Positions 1-7,207 of a DNA stretch of 12,893 nucleotides are shown in pieces. This DNA is from an uncultured Collinsella sp. (lineage in GTDB: Bacteria; Actinomycetota; Coriobacteriia; Coriobacteriales; Coriobacteriaceae): positions 1-12,893 of the forward strand of contig UQVT01000046.1 in the NCBI GenBank assembly GCA_900544465.1. The letters run 5' to 3'. Below the pieces are notes generated by a model that saw only the letters and a program-made list of their open reading frames with translations, did no database searches and had not been told where the DNA came from. Position 1 is the stretch's first letter. Each line of letters begins with the position of its first letter. The position numbers and the translations under genes are program-made.

Positions 1-330
1 AAGCCCATTGTGGCACCCCGAGCCCGCGGAAAGAAGCTGCGCCGCGGGGGAGGCGGCCCCCAATGGCTTTCTCATATCGTCTTTTATGTGGACCCGCGGA
101 AAATGCATCCCAGTCTTTTGCGAAAAACGGGACGCGCTTTCCGGCGCTTACTTCCGACGTGCGTGCACATCTCGGCGCGCCATCTCGGGCCCGCTCAGAC
201 ATTCCTCCCGCTTTTGCGCCACTTTACAGACCGTTCGGTCGTCTGTCCGCACGCGCGGGTATACTCAAAACGATACTTTTCCTATGCAATACGATGCAGG
301 CTCGGCCTGCACGATCCGAAGGGGGCAGTG
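1..330. other. Upstream region without a supported gene
   Basis: All three + frames are open through most of this stretch, but their translations are rich in Arg, Pro and Ser, look like no protein I know, and lack a good ribosome binding site. On the minus strand an ATG at 8-6, preceded by a G-rich stretch, could begin a divergent gene that leaves the window, but only three codons are visible. The only convincing content is the dyad at 226-246 and the -10 box at 260-265, described separately. The decamer CCCGCGGAAA occurs twice (23-32 and 93-102), which I cannot interpret. Confidence 0.5.
226..265 (+). promoter_or_regulatory. Candidate promoter with TetR-type operator
   Basis: GACCG-TT-CGGTC (229-240) is an inverted repeat nested in an outer pair ACAGAC (226-231) / GTCTGT (241-246). 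Dyads of the form GACCNNNCGGTC are typical of TetR-family repressor operators. TATACT at 260-265 is a good -10 hexamer. A -35 spaced 17 bases from it would fall at 237-242, inside the dyad, so a bound repressor would block polymerase. Transcription would start near 272, leaving a leader of about 60 nt before the ATG at 331. No TetR gene is in the window; one could lie to the left. Confidence 0.45.
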
Positions 331-1392
331 ATGGAGAGGATACTCGGCGTTAATCTCTCTGGCTGGTTTATTCCCGAGCCTTGGGTGACCCCGTCGCTGT
401 ACGCGGCGACCGGTGCATCCAACGCGGCCGAGCTGCAGGAGGCCATGGGCACCGCCGCCTATAACGAGCGCATGCGCCGTCATTACGAGACGTTTGTGAG
501 CGAGGATGATTTCCGTCGCATGGCGCAGATCGGCCTCAACGCCGTGCGCCTGCCGGTGCCTTGGTATGCCTTTGGCTCACAGGAGTCCGATGCCTCCTAC
601 ATCTCGGTTGTCGACTACATCGACCGTGCAATTGAGTGGGCTGCCAAGTACGACATCCGCGTGCTGCTTGATCTGGCAACTGTGCCCGGTGGCCAGGGCG
701 ATTCCAACGATTCGCCCGCCACGCCGGAGGCTGTCGCCGAGTGGCATTCGTCCACCAACGGCCGTCATGTCGCGCTCGACGTGCTCGAGCGCCTGGCCGA
801 TCGCTACGGCGAGGCCGAGAGCCTGCTGGGCATTGAGCTGCTGGATACGCCGCAGATGAGCGTCCGCAAGAGCTTCTTCACCATGACGGATGGCATTCCG
901 GCGCACTACCTGCGCAACTTCTATCGCGACGCCTACGAGCTCGTCCGTTCGTATATGCCCGAGGATAAGATCGTCGTCTTCTCGTCGTCGGGGCATCCCA
1001 ACGAGTGGAAGCATTTTATGCGCGGCGCCAAGTACAAGAACGTCTACATGGACCTTCACCTGTACCATTACCGCGACGAGCATGCGCTCGACATCACGAG
1101 CCCCCGCGGGCTGACGACGGCGATTTCGCGTAACAAGCGCGAGCTCAAAGAAGCGATTTCGACTGGGTTCCCCGTGCTGGTGGGCGAATGGTCGGGCGCG
1201 GCGATCTTTGCCAACTCGTCGGTTACGCCCGAGGGCCGCAATGCCTACGAGCGCGTGTTTATCGCCAACCAACTGGCTTCGTTTGCGCCGGCTGCCGGTT
1301 GGTTCTTCCAAACGTGGAAGACCGAGAAGCGCATTGCAGCATGGGACGCCCGCGCGGCGCTCGGTACGCTCGAGCGTGGCATGATTGAATAG
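331..1392 (+). CDS. GH5-like protein with degenerate active site
   Basis: This 353-residue protein has the fold signature of glycoside hydrolase family 5, closest in my memory to fungal exo-beta-1,3-glucanases (GH5_9). Matching segments are GVNLSGWFIPEPWVTPSL near the N-terminus, NAVRLPVPW around Arg73, GIELL before residue 172, DLHLYHY at 241-247 (His243, Tyr245), VGEWS with the expected nucleophile Glu286, and GWFFQTWKTE with Trp329. The family's Asn-Glu-Pro, whose Glu is the acid/base, reads Asp172-Thr173-Pro174 here. The conserved His of the DLH strand is Ala116. Hydrolysis by the normal mechanism is therefore doubtful; it may bind sugar or have another role. There is no signal peptide, so it should be cytoplasmic. 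I chose ATG 331 because AAGGGGG at 318-324 precedes it; upstream in-frame sequence does not look coding. rsmI starts 6 nt after the stop, so the two are probably cotranscribed. Confidence 0.8.
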   Translation: MERILGVNLSGWFIPEPWVTPSLYAATGASNAAELQEAMGTAAYNERMRRHYETFVSEDDFRRMAQIGLNAVRLPVPWYAFGSQESDASYISVVDYIDRAIEWAAKYDIRVLLDLATVPGGQGDSNDSPATPEAVAEWHSSTNGRHVALDVLERLADRYGEAESLLGIELLDTPQMSVRKSFFTMTDGIPAHYLRNFYRDAYELVRSYMPEDKIVVFSSSGHPNEWKHFMRGAKYKNVYMDLHLYHYRDEHALDITSPRGLTTAISRNKRELKEAISTGFPVLVGEWSGAAIFANSSVTPEGRNAYERVFIANQLASFAPAAGWFFQTWKTEKRIAAWDARAALGTLERGMIE

Positions 1393-1398
1393 GTTGAT

Positions 1399-2277
1399 AT
1401 GACGCAAAACAGCGCCCATACGGGCAAACTCTATGTGGTCGGCACGCCCATTGGCAACTTGGGTGATCTGTCCCCGCGCGTTGGCGAGGCCTTTGCCGCT
1501 GCCGATGTCATCTGCTGCGAAGACACGCGTGTGACGTCAAAGCTGCTGATGCACCTGGGTATTTCCAGGCCGCTTGTCCGTTGCGACGAGAATGTGATCG
1601 CCAGCCGCGCCGCCGGCCTGGTCGACCGTCTGCTGGCGGGGGAGACCCTCGCCTTTGCCTCGGACGCCGGCATGCCGAGTGTGTCCGATCCCGGCCAGGC
1701 GCTGGTCGAGGCGGCGCGTGAGGCCGATGTGCCCGTCGAAGTTATTCCCGGGCCCTCTGCTTGCGTCACGGCGCTCGTTTCGTCCGGTATTCCCTGCGAG
1801 CATTTTTTCTTCGAGGGCTTTTTGGGCCGAAAGCACGGCGACCGCGTGCGCCGTTTGCAGCGCCTTGCCGTGGTGCCCGGCGCACTCATCTTCTACGAGT
1901 CTCCACATCGCATCGTGGCGACGCTTGAGGCCGTGACGGAGGTCTTTCCCCAGCGTGAGGTTGCCGTCTGCCGCGAACTCACCAAGCTGCACGAGGAGGT
2001 CTTGCGCGGGCCCGCTGCCCAGCTTGCCGAGGAGCTGCGTGCTCGCGGCGAGGTAAAGGGCGAGATTGCGCTGGTCATCGCGCCGCCGAGCGAGGATGAG
2101 GAGGCCGGTGCCGTGCCGGTTGGCGCCGCGGCAGCGGATCCCGACGAGGCCCTGCGCGAGGATATCCGCGTCGCGCTTGAGGAGGGGGAGCCCGCCTCTG
2201 CGGTGGCCAAGCGCCTGTCTCAGAAGTATTCGCGCCGCAAGCGCGATGTCTATGCCATGGTGCTCGATATGCAATAG
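1399..2277 (+). CDS. rsmI: 16S rRNA (cytidine1402-2'-O)-methyltransferase RsmI
   Basis: RsmI uses S-adenosylmethionine to methylate the ribose 2'-OH of C1402 in the 16S rRNA decoding centre. The 292-residue product has the tetrapyrrole-methylase fold with the usual RsmI motifs: GTPIGNLGD (15-23), CEDTR (40-44), ASDAGMPSVSDPG (87-99), IPGPSA (116-121), then FYESPHR, CRELTKLHEE and a KGEIALVI strand. After an acidic, Ala-rich linker, the C-terminal 45 or so residues (ALREDIRVALEEGEPASAVAKRLS and following) form the small helical tail common in the family. Its length is normal. ATG 1399 follows the GH5-like gene by 6 nt with only a weak AGG at 1391-1393, so translation may be coupled. The family assignment is very secure. 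Confidence 0.97.
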   Translation: MTQNSAHTGKLYVVGTPIGNLGDLSPRVGEAFAAADVICCEDTRVTSKLLMHLGISRPLVRCDENVIASRAAGLVDRLLAGETLAFASDAGMPSVSDPGQALVEAAREADVPVEVIPGPSACVTALVSSGIPCEHFFFEGFLGRKHGDRVRRLQRLAVVPGALIFYESPHRIVATLEAVTEVFPQREVAVCRELTKLHEEVLRGPAAQLAEELRARGEVKGEIALVIAPPSEDEEAGAVPVGAAAADPDEALREDIRVALEEGEPASAVAKRLSQKYSRRKRDVYAMVLDMQ

Positions 2278-2346
2278 ATGGAGGATATCCAGCCCTTGCG
2301 CTAGAATCATCCCCTGTATGCAACGTTTTTCTGGAGGACAAACCCC

Positions 2347-3948
2347 ATGGATCAAAGCAAGCCTTCGTTCTTTATCACGACGCCCATCTACTACGTCAAC
2401 GCCGATCCGCACCTGGGCACGGCTTATTCCACCATCATCGCCGACGTTCAGGCCCGTTATCGTCGCTCCGCCGGCTATAACGTCAAGTTCCTGACCGGCA
2501 TGGACGAGCACGGCGAGAAGGTCGCCGAGGCCGCAGCCAAGCATGGCATGACGCCGCAGGAGTGGACCGACAGCCAAGCCCCGCACTTCAAGGAGCTTTG
2601 GAGCAAGCTCGAGATCTCCAACGACGACTTCATCCGCACCACCGAGCCGCGCCAGCACCATGCCGTGCAGTACCTGTGGGAGCGCATGAAGGAGTCCGGC
2701 TACCTGTATAAGGGCAGCTACGATGGCTGGTACTGTGTACCCGACGAGACCTACTTCACTGATACGCAGGTCCAGAAGGGCGACGAGGAGTACGGCAGCG
2801 TCGGCCAGCACCTGTGCCCCGACTGCCACCGTCCGCTTGAGCGCGTGCAGGAGGAGTCCTACTTCTTTAAGCTTTCCGCTTTCCAGGACAAGCTGCTCAA
2901 GCTTTACGACGAGCACCCCGACTTTGTCGAGCCTGCGTTCCGCATGAACGAGGTTCGCAGCTTTGTCGAGGGCGGCCTCAACGACCTTTCCGTGAGCCGC
3001 ACGAGCTTTGACTGGGGCATCCAGGTTCCGTTTGACGAGGGCCATGTGACCTATGTATGGTTCGACGCGCTGCTCAACTATATGACGGCCGTCGGCTACG
3101 GTGTCGACACCGACGAGGCGCGTGCCGAGCTGGCCTATCGCTGGCCCGCGCAGTTCCACATCGTGGGCAAGGACATCATCCGCTTCCACTGCGTCATTTG
3201 GCCCGCCATGCTCATGGCCATCGGCGAGGCCCTGCCCGAGCACGTCTTTGCCCACGGCTTCCTGACCGTGCGCAATGCCGAGACTGGCAAGGCCGAGAAG
3301 ATGTCCAAGAGCCGCGGCAACGCCATCGCTCCGCAGGACGTTATCGACATGCTGGGCGTCGAGGGCTATCGCTACTACTTCATGACCGACGTCGTCCCCG
3401 GTACCGACGGCGCCATCAGCTTCGATCGCATGGAGCAGGTCTACAACGCCGACCTGGCCAACAGCTGGGGCAACCTCATCTCGCGTTCGCTCAACATGAG
3501 CGCAAAGTACTTTGATGGTTGCGCGCCCGCCAAGCCCGCGTCGTTCGATGCGTTCGACAACCCGCTGGCAAAGATCGCCGATGGTCTGGTCGAGCGCTAC
3601 ATGGCCAAGATGGACGTGCTCGATTACGGTGGAGCCAAGGACGAGGTCATGGAGCTCATCCACGCCGCCAACCACTACATCGAGGACTCCGAGCCCTGGG
3701 CACTTGCCAAGGACGAGGCCAAGGCTGACGAGCTGGCGTTTGTGATCTACAACCTGCTCGAGGCCATCCGCATTGCCGCTCACCTGCTGATGCCGCTCAT
3801 GCCCCAGACTTCTGCCGAGGCTCTGCGCCGCCTGTCCTGCGAGGACGAGGCCGCGAGCGACGACCTCAAGGGCATTTGCGCTTGGGGCTTGCTTGCTGGT
3901 GGTCAGCCCGTCGAGAAGGGCGATCCGCTGTTCCCGCGTCTGGCGTAG
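2347..3948 (+). CDS. metG: Methionyl-tRNA synthetase
   Basis: MetG charges tRNA-Met with methionine using ATP in the cytoplasm. The 533-residue class I enzyme shows TTPIYYVNADPHLGTAY, with the HIGH-type motif at 22-25 (HLGT), GMDEHGEK, the metal-knuckle region, VTYVWFDALLNY, FHIVGKDIIRFH, KMSKS at 318-322 and a helical anticodon-binding domain. The C-terminal tRNA-binding (EMAP-II-like) domain found in longer MetRSs is absent. The first half of the zinc knuckle is Cys130-Val-Pro-Asp133 instead of CxxC, while the second half is an intact Cys157-Pro-Asp-Cys160. ATG 2347 follows GGAGGA (2333-2338) by 8 nt. The 69-nt gap after rsmI contains TAGAAT (2302-2307), a possible -10 without a convincing -35, so metG may have its own promoter. 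A strong terminator follows. Confidence 0.98.
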   Translation: MDQSKPSFFITTPIYYVNADPHLGTAYSTIIADVQARYRRSAGYNVKFLTGMDEHGEKVAEAAAKHGMTPQEWTDSQAPHFKELWSKLEISNDDFIRTTEPRQHHAVQYLWERMKESGYLYKGSYDGWYCVPDETYFTDTQVQKGDEEYGSVGQHLCPDCHRPLERVQEESYFFKLSAFQDKLLKLYDEHPDFVEPAFRMNEVRSFVEGGLNDLSVSRTSFDWGIQVPFDEGHVTYVWFDALLNYMTAVGYGVDTDEARAELAYRWPAQFHIVGKDIIRFHCVIWPAMLMAIGEALPEHVFAHGFLTVRNAETGKAEKMSKSRGNAIAPQDVIDMLGVEGYRYYFMTDVVPGTDGAISFDRMEQVYNADLANSWGNLISRSLNMSAKYFDGCAPAKPASFDAFDNPLAKIADGLVERYMAKMDVLDYGGAKDEVMELIHAANHYIEDSEPWALAKDEAKADELAFVIYNLLEAIRIAAHLLMPLMPQTSAEALRRLSCEDEAASDDLKGICAWGLLAGGQPVEKGDPLFPRLA

Positions 3949-3990
3949 AGACCGCGCGAGCGCCATATCGGCAATTTGCTGTTTAGCTGT

Positions 3991-4026
3991 AAGGGCATGG
4001 CCGCCACGGTCCATGCCCTTTTGTTT
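3991..4026 (+). terminator. Intrinsic terminator after metG
   Basis: A perfect 10-bp stem, AAGGGCATGG (3991-4000) with CCATGCCCTT (4011-4020), encloses a 10-nt loop and runs directly into TTGTTT. It lies 42 nt after the metG stop and 32 nt before the rsmA start, so it marks the end of the metG transcript. I could not find a clear promoter for rsmA in the short space after it. Confidence 0.92.
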
Positions 4027-4058
4027 CAAGACACCGCCATCATGCTAAGGAGGCAGCC

Positions 4059-4919
4059 ATGACAACTTCGCCTTTGGCAAACCCCACGGCCACCAGGGAG
4101 CTGCTGGAGGAGTTTGGCCTTGCGACCAAGCATCGCCTGGGCCAGAACTTTCTAATCGACAATCATGTGATCGAGCGTATCTGCGAGCTTGCCGAGCTTG
4201 CAGGTGACGAGCGCGTACTCGAGGTGGGTCCGGGTTGCGGTACGTTGACACTTGCGTTGCTGCAGGAGGCGGCGTGCGTCACGTCGATCGAAGCAGATTC
4301 CGAGCTCGAGCCGGTGCTCGATGCTCACGCCGCCGACTACGCCAACTTCCGCTTTATCATGGGCGACGCGCTCAAGGTGACGCCGGAACAGATTGAACAG
4401 GCTGCGGGCGGTGAGCCGACGGTATTTGTTGCGAACCTGCCCTATAACGTGGCGGCGACGATCATCCTGCAGTTCTTCCAGACGATGCCCGCGCTCAAGC
4501 GCGCCGTCGTCATGGTGCAAAAGGAGGTTGCCGATCGCATTGCCGCAGTGCCGGGCAACAAGACCTATGGCGGCTATACGGCAAAGCTCGGCCTGTATGC
4601 GCAGGTAACGGGTCGCTTTGAGGTGCCGCCGCGTTGCTTTATGCCGGCGCCGCACGTGGACTCGGCCGTCGTGCGTATCGACCGTGTTGACGGCGTGGTA
4701 CCCGAAGGACTCGATCGCGAATTTGTGGCCCGCGTGATTGATGCTGCATTTGCTCAGCGTCGCAAGACCATCCGCAATTCCATGAGCGCCAACGGTTTTG
4801 CCAAGGACGTGCTCGATGCCGCTTTTGAGGTTTGCGGTATCGCACCCACCACGCGCGCCGAGACGCTCGATGTTGCCGACTTTGTCCGTCTGGCCCGGGA
4901 GCTAATCCATGATGCCTAA
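4059..4919 (+). CDS. rsmA: 16S rRNA (adenine1518/1519-N6)-dimethyltransferase
   Basis: RsmA (KsgA) dimethylates two adjacent adenines in helix 45 of 16S rRNA with S-adenosylmethionine, late in small-subunit assembly. The 286-residue protein shows the family N-terminus (KHRLGQNFLID), SAM-binding motif I VLEVGPGCG at 53-61, the acidic strand end SIEAD, the catalytic NLPYNV at 126-131, PPRCFMPAPHVDSAVV and the C-terminal FAQRRKTIRNS. Length is normal. ATG 4059 follows a perfect AAGGAGG (4047-4053) by 5 nt. The end overlaps the tatD start by 11 nt, so the two genes are translationally coupled. In many Firmicutes and Actinobacteria the RNase M5 gene rnmV sits beside rsmA; it is absent here. Confidence 0.98.
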   Translation: MTTSPLANPTATRELLEEFGLATKHRLGQNFLIDNHVIERICELAELAGDERVLEVGPGCGTLTLALLQEAACVTSIEADSELEPVLDAHAADYANFRFIMGDALKVTPEQIEQAAGGEPTVFVANLPYNVAATIILQFFQTMPALKRAVVMVQKEVADRIAAVPGNKTYGGYTAKLGLYAQVTGRFEVPPRCFMPAPHVDSAVVRIDRVDGVVPEGLDREFVARVIDAAFAQRRKTIRNSMSANGFAKDVLDAAFEVCGIAPTTRAETLDVADFVRLARELIHDA

Positions 4920-5826
4920 TGCCGAACGCGTGACGTTTACCAAGAAAAAGAAGACGGTTGCTTGTCCCGTGCCCTTGGCGCCGCTTGCCGACACGCATGC
5001 ACATCTGCTTTCGTTTTGGGGCAAGGATGTGCCCGAGACGCTCCTGCGTGCCAAAGCCGCGGGCGTCGACCTGTTGGTGACGATGTTCGACCCCATTGCC
5101 GACAAGCGCAGCGTGGCGGACTATAGCGACTGGCTGGTGCGCGAGATTCTTCCGATGCAGGATATCCCGCAGATCAAGTATCTTGCCGGCGTGCATCCGT
5201 ATGGCGCGCCGGACTATACCGACGACGTTCATGCACAGGTCGTTGCCGCACTTGATGACCCCTTATGCGCCGGTATTGGCGAAATCGGCCTGGACTATCA
5301 CATGGACTATGACGACGATATCGCGCCGGCACCCCATAACGTGCAGATTGATTGCATGGCGCGCCAGCTCGAGCTTGCCGTGCGCCGCAATGTGCCGGTG
5401 GAGCTGCACCTGCGTCACGAGGACTCGGATGGGGAGCGCACCTCGCACGTTGATGCGTACAACGTACTGCGCGAGGTGGGTGTGCCCCAGGCTGGTTGTG
5501 TGCTGCACTGTTTTGGCGAGGACCGCGCCACGATGGAGCGCTTTGTGGATTTGGGCTGCTATATCGCCTATGGCGGTGCGGCCACCTTTACGCGCAACGA
5601 CGATGTGCGCGAGGCATTTGCGGCAACCCCACTCGATCGAATTTTGTTCGAGACGGATTGCCCGTATATGGCTCCGGAGCCCATCCGCGGTCTTGAATGC
5701 GAGCCCGCAATGATCTCCATTACGGCAAACACGCTGGTCAACGACCGTGTCGATCGTACCGGCGAGGATGCTGAGGCAATCGCGCAAGCCGCCTGGGAGA
5801 ATGCCTGCAAACTTTTTCAAAAATAG
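4909..5826 (+). CDS. tatD: TatD family metal-dependent hydrolase
   Basis: TatD proteins are cytoplasmic TIM-barrel metallohydrolases; characterised members act as DNases with 3'-5' exonuclease activity. The 305-residue product keeps the metal ligands: Asp28-Thr-His30-Ala-His32, GEIGLDYH with Glu125, His167 (ELHLRHE), His200 (LHCFGED) and Asp250 (FETDCPYM). The N-terminal 25 residues carry a lysine cluster (KKKK, 12-15) and extend beyond most TatD proteins. The start is ATG 4909 or the adjacent ATG 4912; GGGAG at 4897-4901 favours 4909. It overlaps the end of rsmA. Its stop lies just before the -35 of the tRNA-Leu promoter with no terminator between, so messages may run on into the tRNA. The exact substrate cannot be told from sequence. 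Confidence 0.93.
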   Translation: MMPNAERVTFTKKKKTVACPVPLAPLADTHAHLLSFWGKDVPETLLRAKAAGVDLLVTMFDPIADKRSVADYSDWLVREILPMQDIPQIKYLAGVHPYGAPDYTDDVHAQVVAALDDPLCAGIGEIGLDYHMDYDDDIAPAPHNVQIDCMARQLELAVRRNVPVELHLRHEDSDGERTSHVDAYNVLREVGVPQAGCVLHCFGEDRATMERFVDLGCYIAYGGAATFTRNDDVREAFAATPLDRILFETDCPYMAPEPIRGLECEPAMISITANTLVNDRVDRTGEDAEAIAQAAWENACKLFQK

Positions 5827-5829
5827 TTC

Positions 5830-5858
5830 TTGCGTTCGTGGTGGCGCTCCGTTATTCT
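5830..5858 (+). promoter_or_regulatory. tRNA-Leu promoter
   Basis: TTGCGT (5830-5835) and TATTCT (5853-5858) are separated by exactly 17 bases. The predicted start is near 5865, about 5 nt before the mature tRNA 5' end, as expected for a tRNA gene. The -35 begins 3 nt after the tatD stop codon. Confidence 0.75.
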
Positions 5859-5869
5859 AATTCCTGCAC

Positions 5870-5956
5870 GCGGGCGTGGCGGAATTGGCAGACGCGTACG
5901 GTTCAGGTCCGTATGGGGGCAACCCCATGAAGGTTCAAGTCCTTTCGCCCGCACCA
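5870..5956 (+). tRNA. tRNA-Leu (anticodon CAG)
   Basis: The 87-nt gene includes an encoded CCA (5954-5956). The acceptor stem GCGGGCG (5870-5876) pairs perfectly with CGCCCGC (5946-5952). The anticodon stem TACGG/CCGTA (5897-5901/5909-5913) encloses TTCAGGT with anticodon CAG at 5904-5906, reading CUG, a favoured Leu codon in this GC-rich genome. The long variable arm TGGGGGCAACCCCA marks a class II tRNA, and the T-loop region is GGTTCAAGTCC. The part from the T-loop onward is duplicated 189 bp downstream. Confidence 0.98.
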
Positions 5957-5967
5957 TTAAATTAAAG

Positions 5968-5993
5968 AGCTCCCAGCAATGGGAGCTTTTTTG
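5968..5993 (+). terminator. tRNA-Leu terminator
   Basis: The 8-bp stem AGCTCCCA (5968-5975) / TGGGAGCT (5980-5987) with GNRA-type loop GCAA is followed by a T-run ending TTTTTG. It ends the tRNA-Leu transcript 11 nt after CCA. Confidence 0.9.
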
Positions 5994-6034
5994 TTATGGG
6001 CCCATCACAGGGACTTGAACCTGTGAAGGAGCGA

Positions 6035-6125
6035 GCGTAAAGAAAACGCGGAGCGTTTTTAGCGAGCTGGCGAGGACGCCGGCAGGCGGCCGAAGCCGGT
6101 GCGGATCCGCGAAGCGGATACGCGG
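6035..6125 (+). repeat. 91-nt tRNA-associated module, copy A
   Basis: This aligns without gaps to 11034-11124 with 9 mismatches in 91 positions; the first 29 nt are identical. It starts with GCGTAAAG and ends with GCGG, immediately before the resumed tRNA-Leu 3' sequence. Visible folds are AAAACGC-GGA-GCGTTTT, ATCCGC-GAA-GCGGAT, and the perfect palindrome GCGGATCCGC. No reading frame of note lies within it. I do not recognise the module. It could be a non-autonomous mobile element, an attachment-site structure or an RNA. Confidence 0.85.
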
Positions 6126-6156
6126 ACGTCCTTTCGCCCGCACCATTGATTGAAAG

Positions 6157-6182
6157 AGCTCCCAGCAATGGGAGCTTTTTTG
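6157..6182 (+). terminator. Second copy of tRNA-Leu terminator
   Basis: This is the same AGCTCCCA-GCAA-TGGGAGCT hairpin and T-run, carried in the downstream direct repeat. It follows the partial tRNA 3' end (CCA at 6143-6145), so any read-through of the first terminator would end here. Confidence 0.85.
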
Positions 6183-6262
6183 TTATGGGCCTCTTGTTGA
6201 TGTCACGTTGCTGCTTCGTGCGGGTATCCTAGTGCCAACGTGTGCCTATCAGAGGAGAGACC

Positions 6263-7201
6263 ATGCTGTTGTCCGGTATCATTGCCGCCCTTACGAGCCT
6301 TCTGCTTCCCATCATCATTTTGTTGCTGCTGCTTCCCAACGCCTGCTATGTCGTTGAACAACAGCATGCCGTGATCATCGAGCGTCTGGGCAAGTTTAAC
6401 CGCATCGTCAACGCGGGCTTCCACATGAAGGTGCCCGTGATCGACCGCAAGGCCGCCACGGTGAGTCTGCGCACCATGAAAAACGGTTTTGGCATCGACG
6501 TTAAGACCCAGGACAACGTGACCATCGGCCTTGAGGTCTCTGCTCAGTACCACGTGAGCTATGACATGGGCGCCGGCCCGGCAGATTCGGGTATCTACAA
6601 GAGCTACTACATGCTGCAGGAGCCCGTCGACCAGATGCGTGACTTCATCACCGACGCCCTGCGCTCTTCGATTCCCGTCTACACACTCGATGAGGTCTTT
6701 GCCAAGAAGGATGACATCGCCAAGGATGTCAACGCTACCGTTTCCGAGCAGATGGCCGCCTACGGCTTCACCCTCGTGTCGACGCTCATCACCAAAATCG
6801 CACTGCCGACCGAGGTTGAGAACTCCATGAACGACATCAACGCCGCCCAGCGCAAGCGCGCTGCGGCACAGGAGCTCGCTGAGGCAGACCGCATCAAGCG
6901 CGTCACCGAGGCGACCGCCGAGGCTGAGGCTATGGAAAAGGCGGGCGAGGGCATCGCCAACCAGCGCAAGGCCATCGCGCTGGGTATCAAAGATTCGCTC
7001 GAGATCATACAGGAGACGGGTGTCGGCAATGACGAGGCCAACCAACTGTTCATGTTTACGCAGTGGTCCGAGATGATGACGGAGTTCGCTCGCACGGGTA
7101 AAACCTCGACGGTCGTGCTGCCGAGCGACTTTTCGCAGTCGGCCTCTATGTTCGAGCAGATGCTGGCTGCCGGTAAGGTTCAGAACGAGTCAAAGGAGTA
7201 G
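6263..7201 (+). CDS. SPFH/band 7 (prohibitin-like) membrane protein
   Basis: The 312-residue protein belongs to the stomatin/prohibitin/flotillin/HflK group, which form large membrane-anchored rings and often accompany proteases or membrane microdomains. Residues 4-25 (LTSLLLPIIILLLLLP) form one membrane anchor. YVVEQQHAVIIERLGKFNRIVNAGFHMKVPVIDR opens the SPFH domain, followed by the typical MRDFITDALRSSIPVYTLDEVF segment. A charged helix rich in Ala, Glu and Lys (about residues 195-240) is a likely coiled coil. The spacing resembles plant HIR proteins and bacterial QmcA. I chose ATG 6263 because GAGGAG lies just upstream; the in-frame GTG at 6242 has no such site. No NfeD partner is nearby. 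rlmH follows 6 nt after the stop and its ribosome binding site lies within this gene's end, so the two are cotranscribed. Confidence 0.92.
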   Translation: MLLSGIIAALTSLLLPIIILLLLLPNACYVVEQQHAVIIERLGKFNRIVNAGFHMKVPVIDRKAATVSLRTMKNGFGIDVKTQDNVTIGLEVSAQYHVSYDMGAGPADSGIYKSYYMLQEPVDQMRDFITDALRSSIPVYTLDEVFAKKDDIAKDVNATVSEQMAAYGFTLVSTLITKIALPTEVENSMNDINAAQRKRAAAQELAEADRIKRVTEATAEAEAMEKAGEGIANQRKAIALGIKDSLEIIQETGVGNDEANQLFMFTQWSEMMTEFARTGKTSTVVLPSDFSQSASMFEQMLAAGKVQNESKE

Positions 7202-7207
7202 ACACGC

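Larger units (their letters stand above)
5939..6191 (+). repeat. Duplicated tRNA-Leu 3' end with intervening module
   Basis: Bases 5939-6002 and 6128-6191 are 64-bp direct repeats with 3 mismatches, offset by 189 bp. Each contains the tRNA-Leu 3' part from within the T-loop to CCA, then the terminator hairpin and GTTATGGGCC. Identity begins inside the T-loop and stops abruptly after GGCC. Between the copies (6003-6127) lie an inverted copy of the T-loop (6011-6022), set in a hairpin CACAGG-GACTTGAA-CCTGTG (6006-6025), and the 91-nt module shared with the tRNA-Arg locus. This accounts for the 306-base gap between the tRNA and the next gene. A direct repeat of a tRNA 3' end is the classic footprint of site-specific integration, but the enclosed DNA is far too short to encode an integrase. 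Confidence 0.85.

Noticed and set aside
10..330. N-terminal extension of the GH5-like protein to position 10
   Set aside because: The extra 107 residues are Arg/Pro-rich and unlike any GH5 leader. The ribosome binding site and the family start both point to ATG 331.
1537..4029. 830-codon open frame on the minus strand across rsmI and metG
   Set aside because: It lies antisense to two certain genes, and its Val/Leu/Gly/His-rich translation is the usual shadow of GC-rich codon bias. No domain is recognisable.
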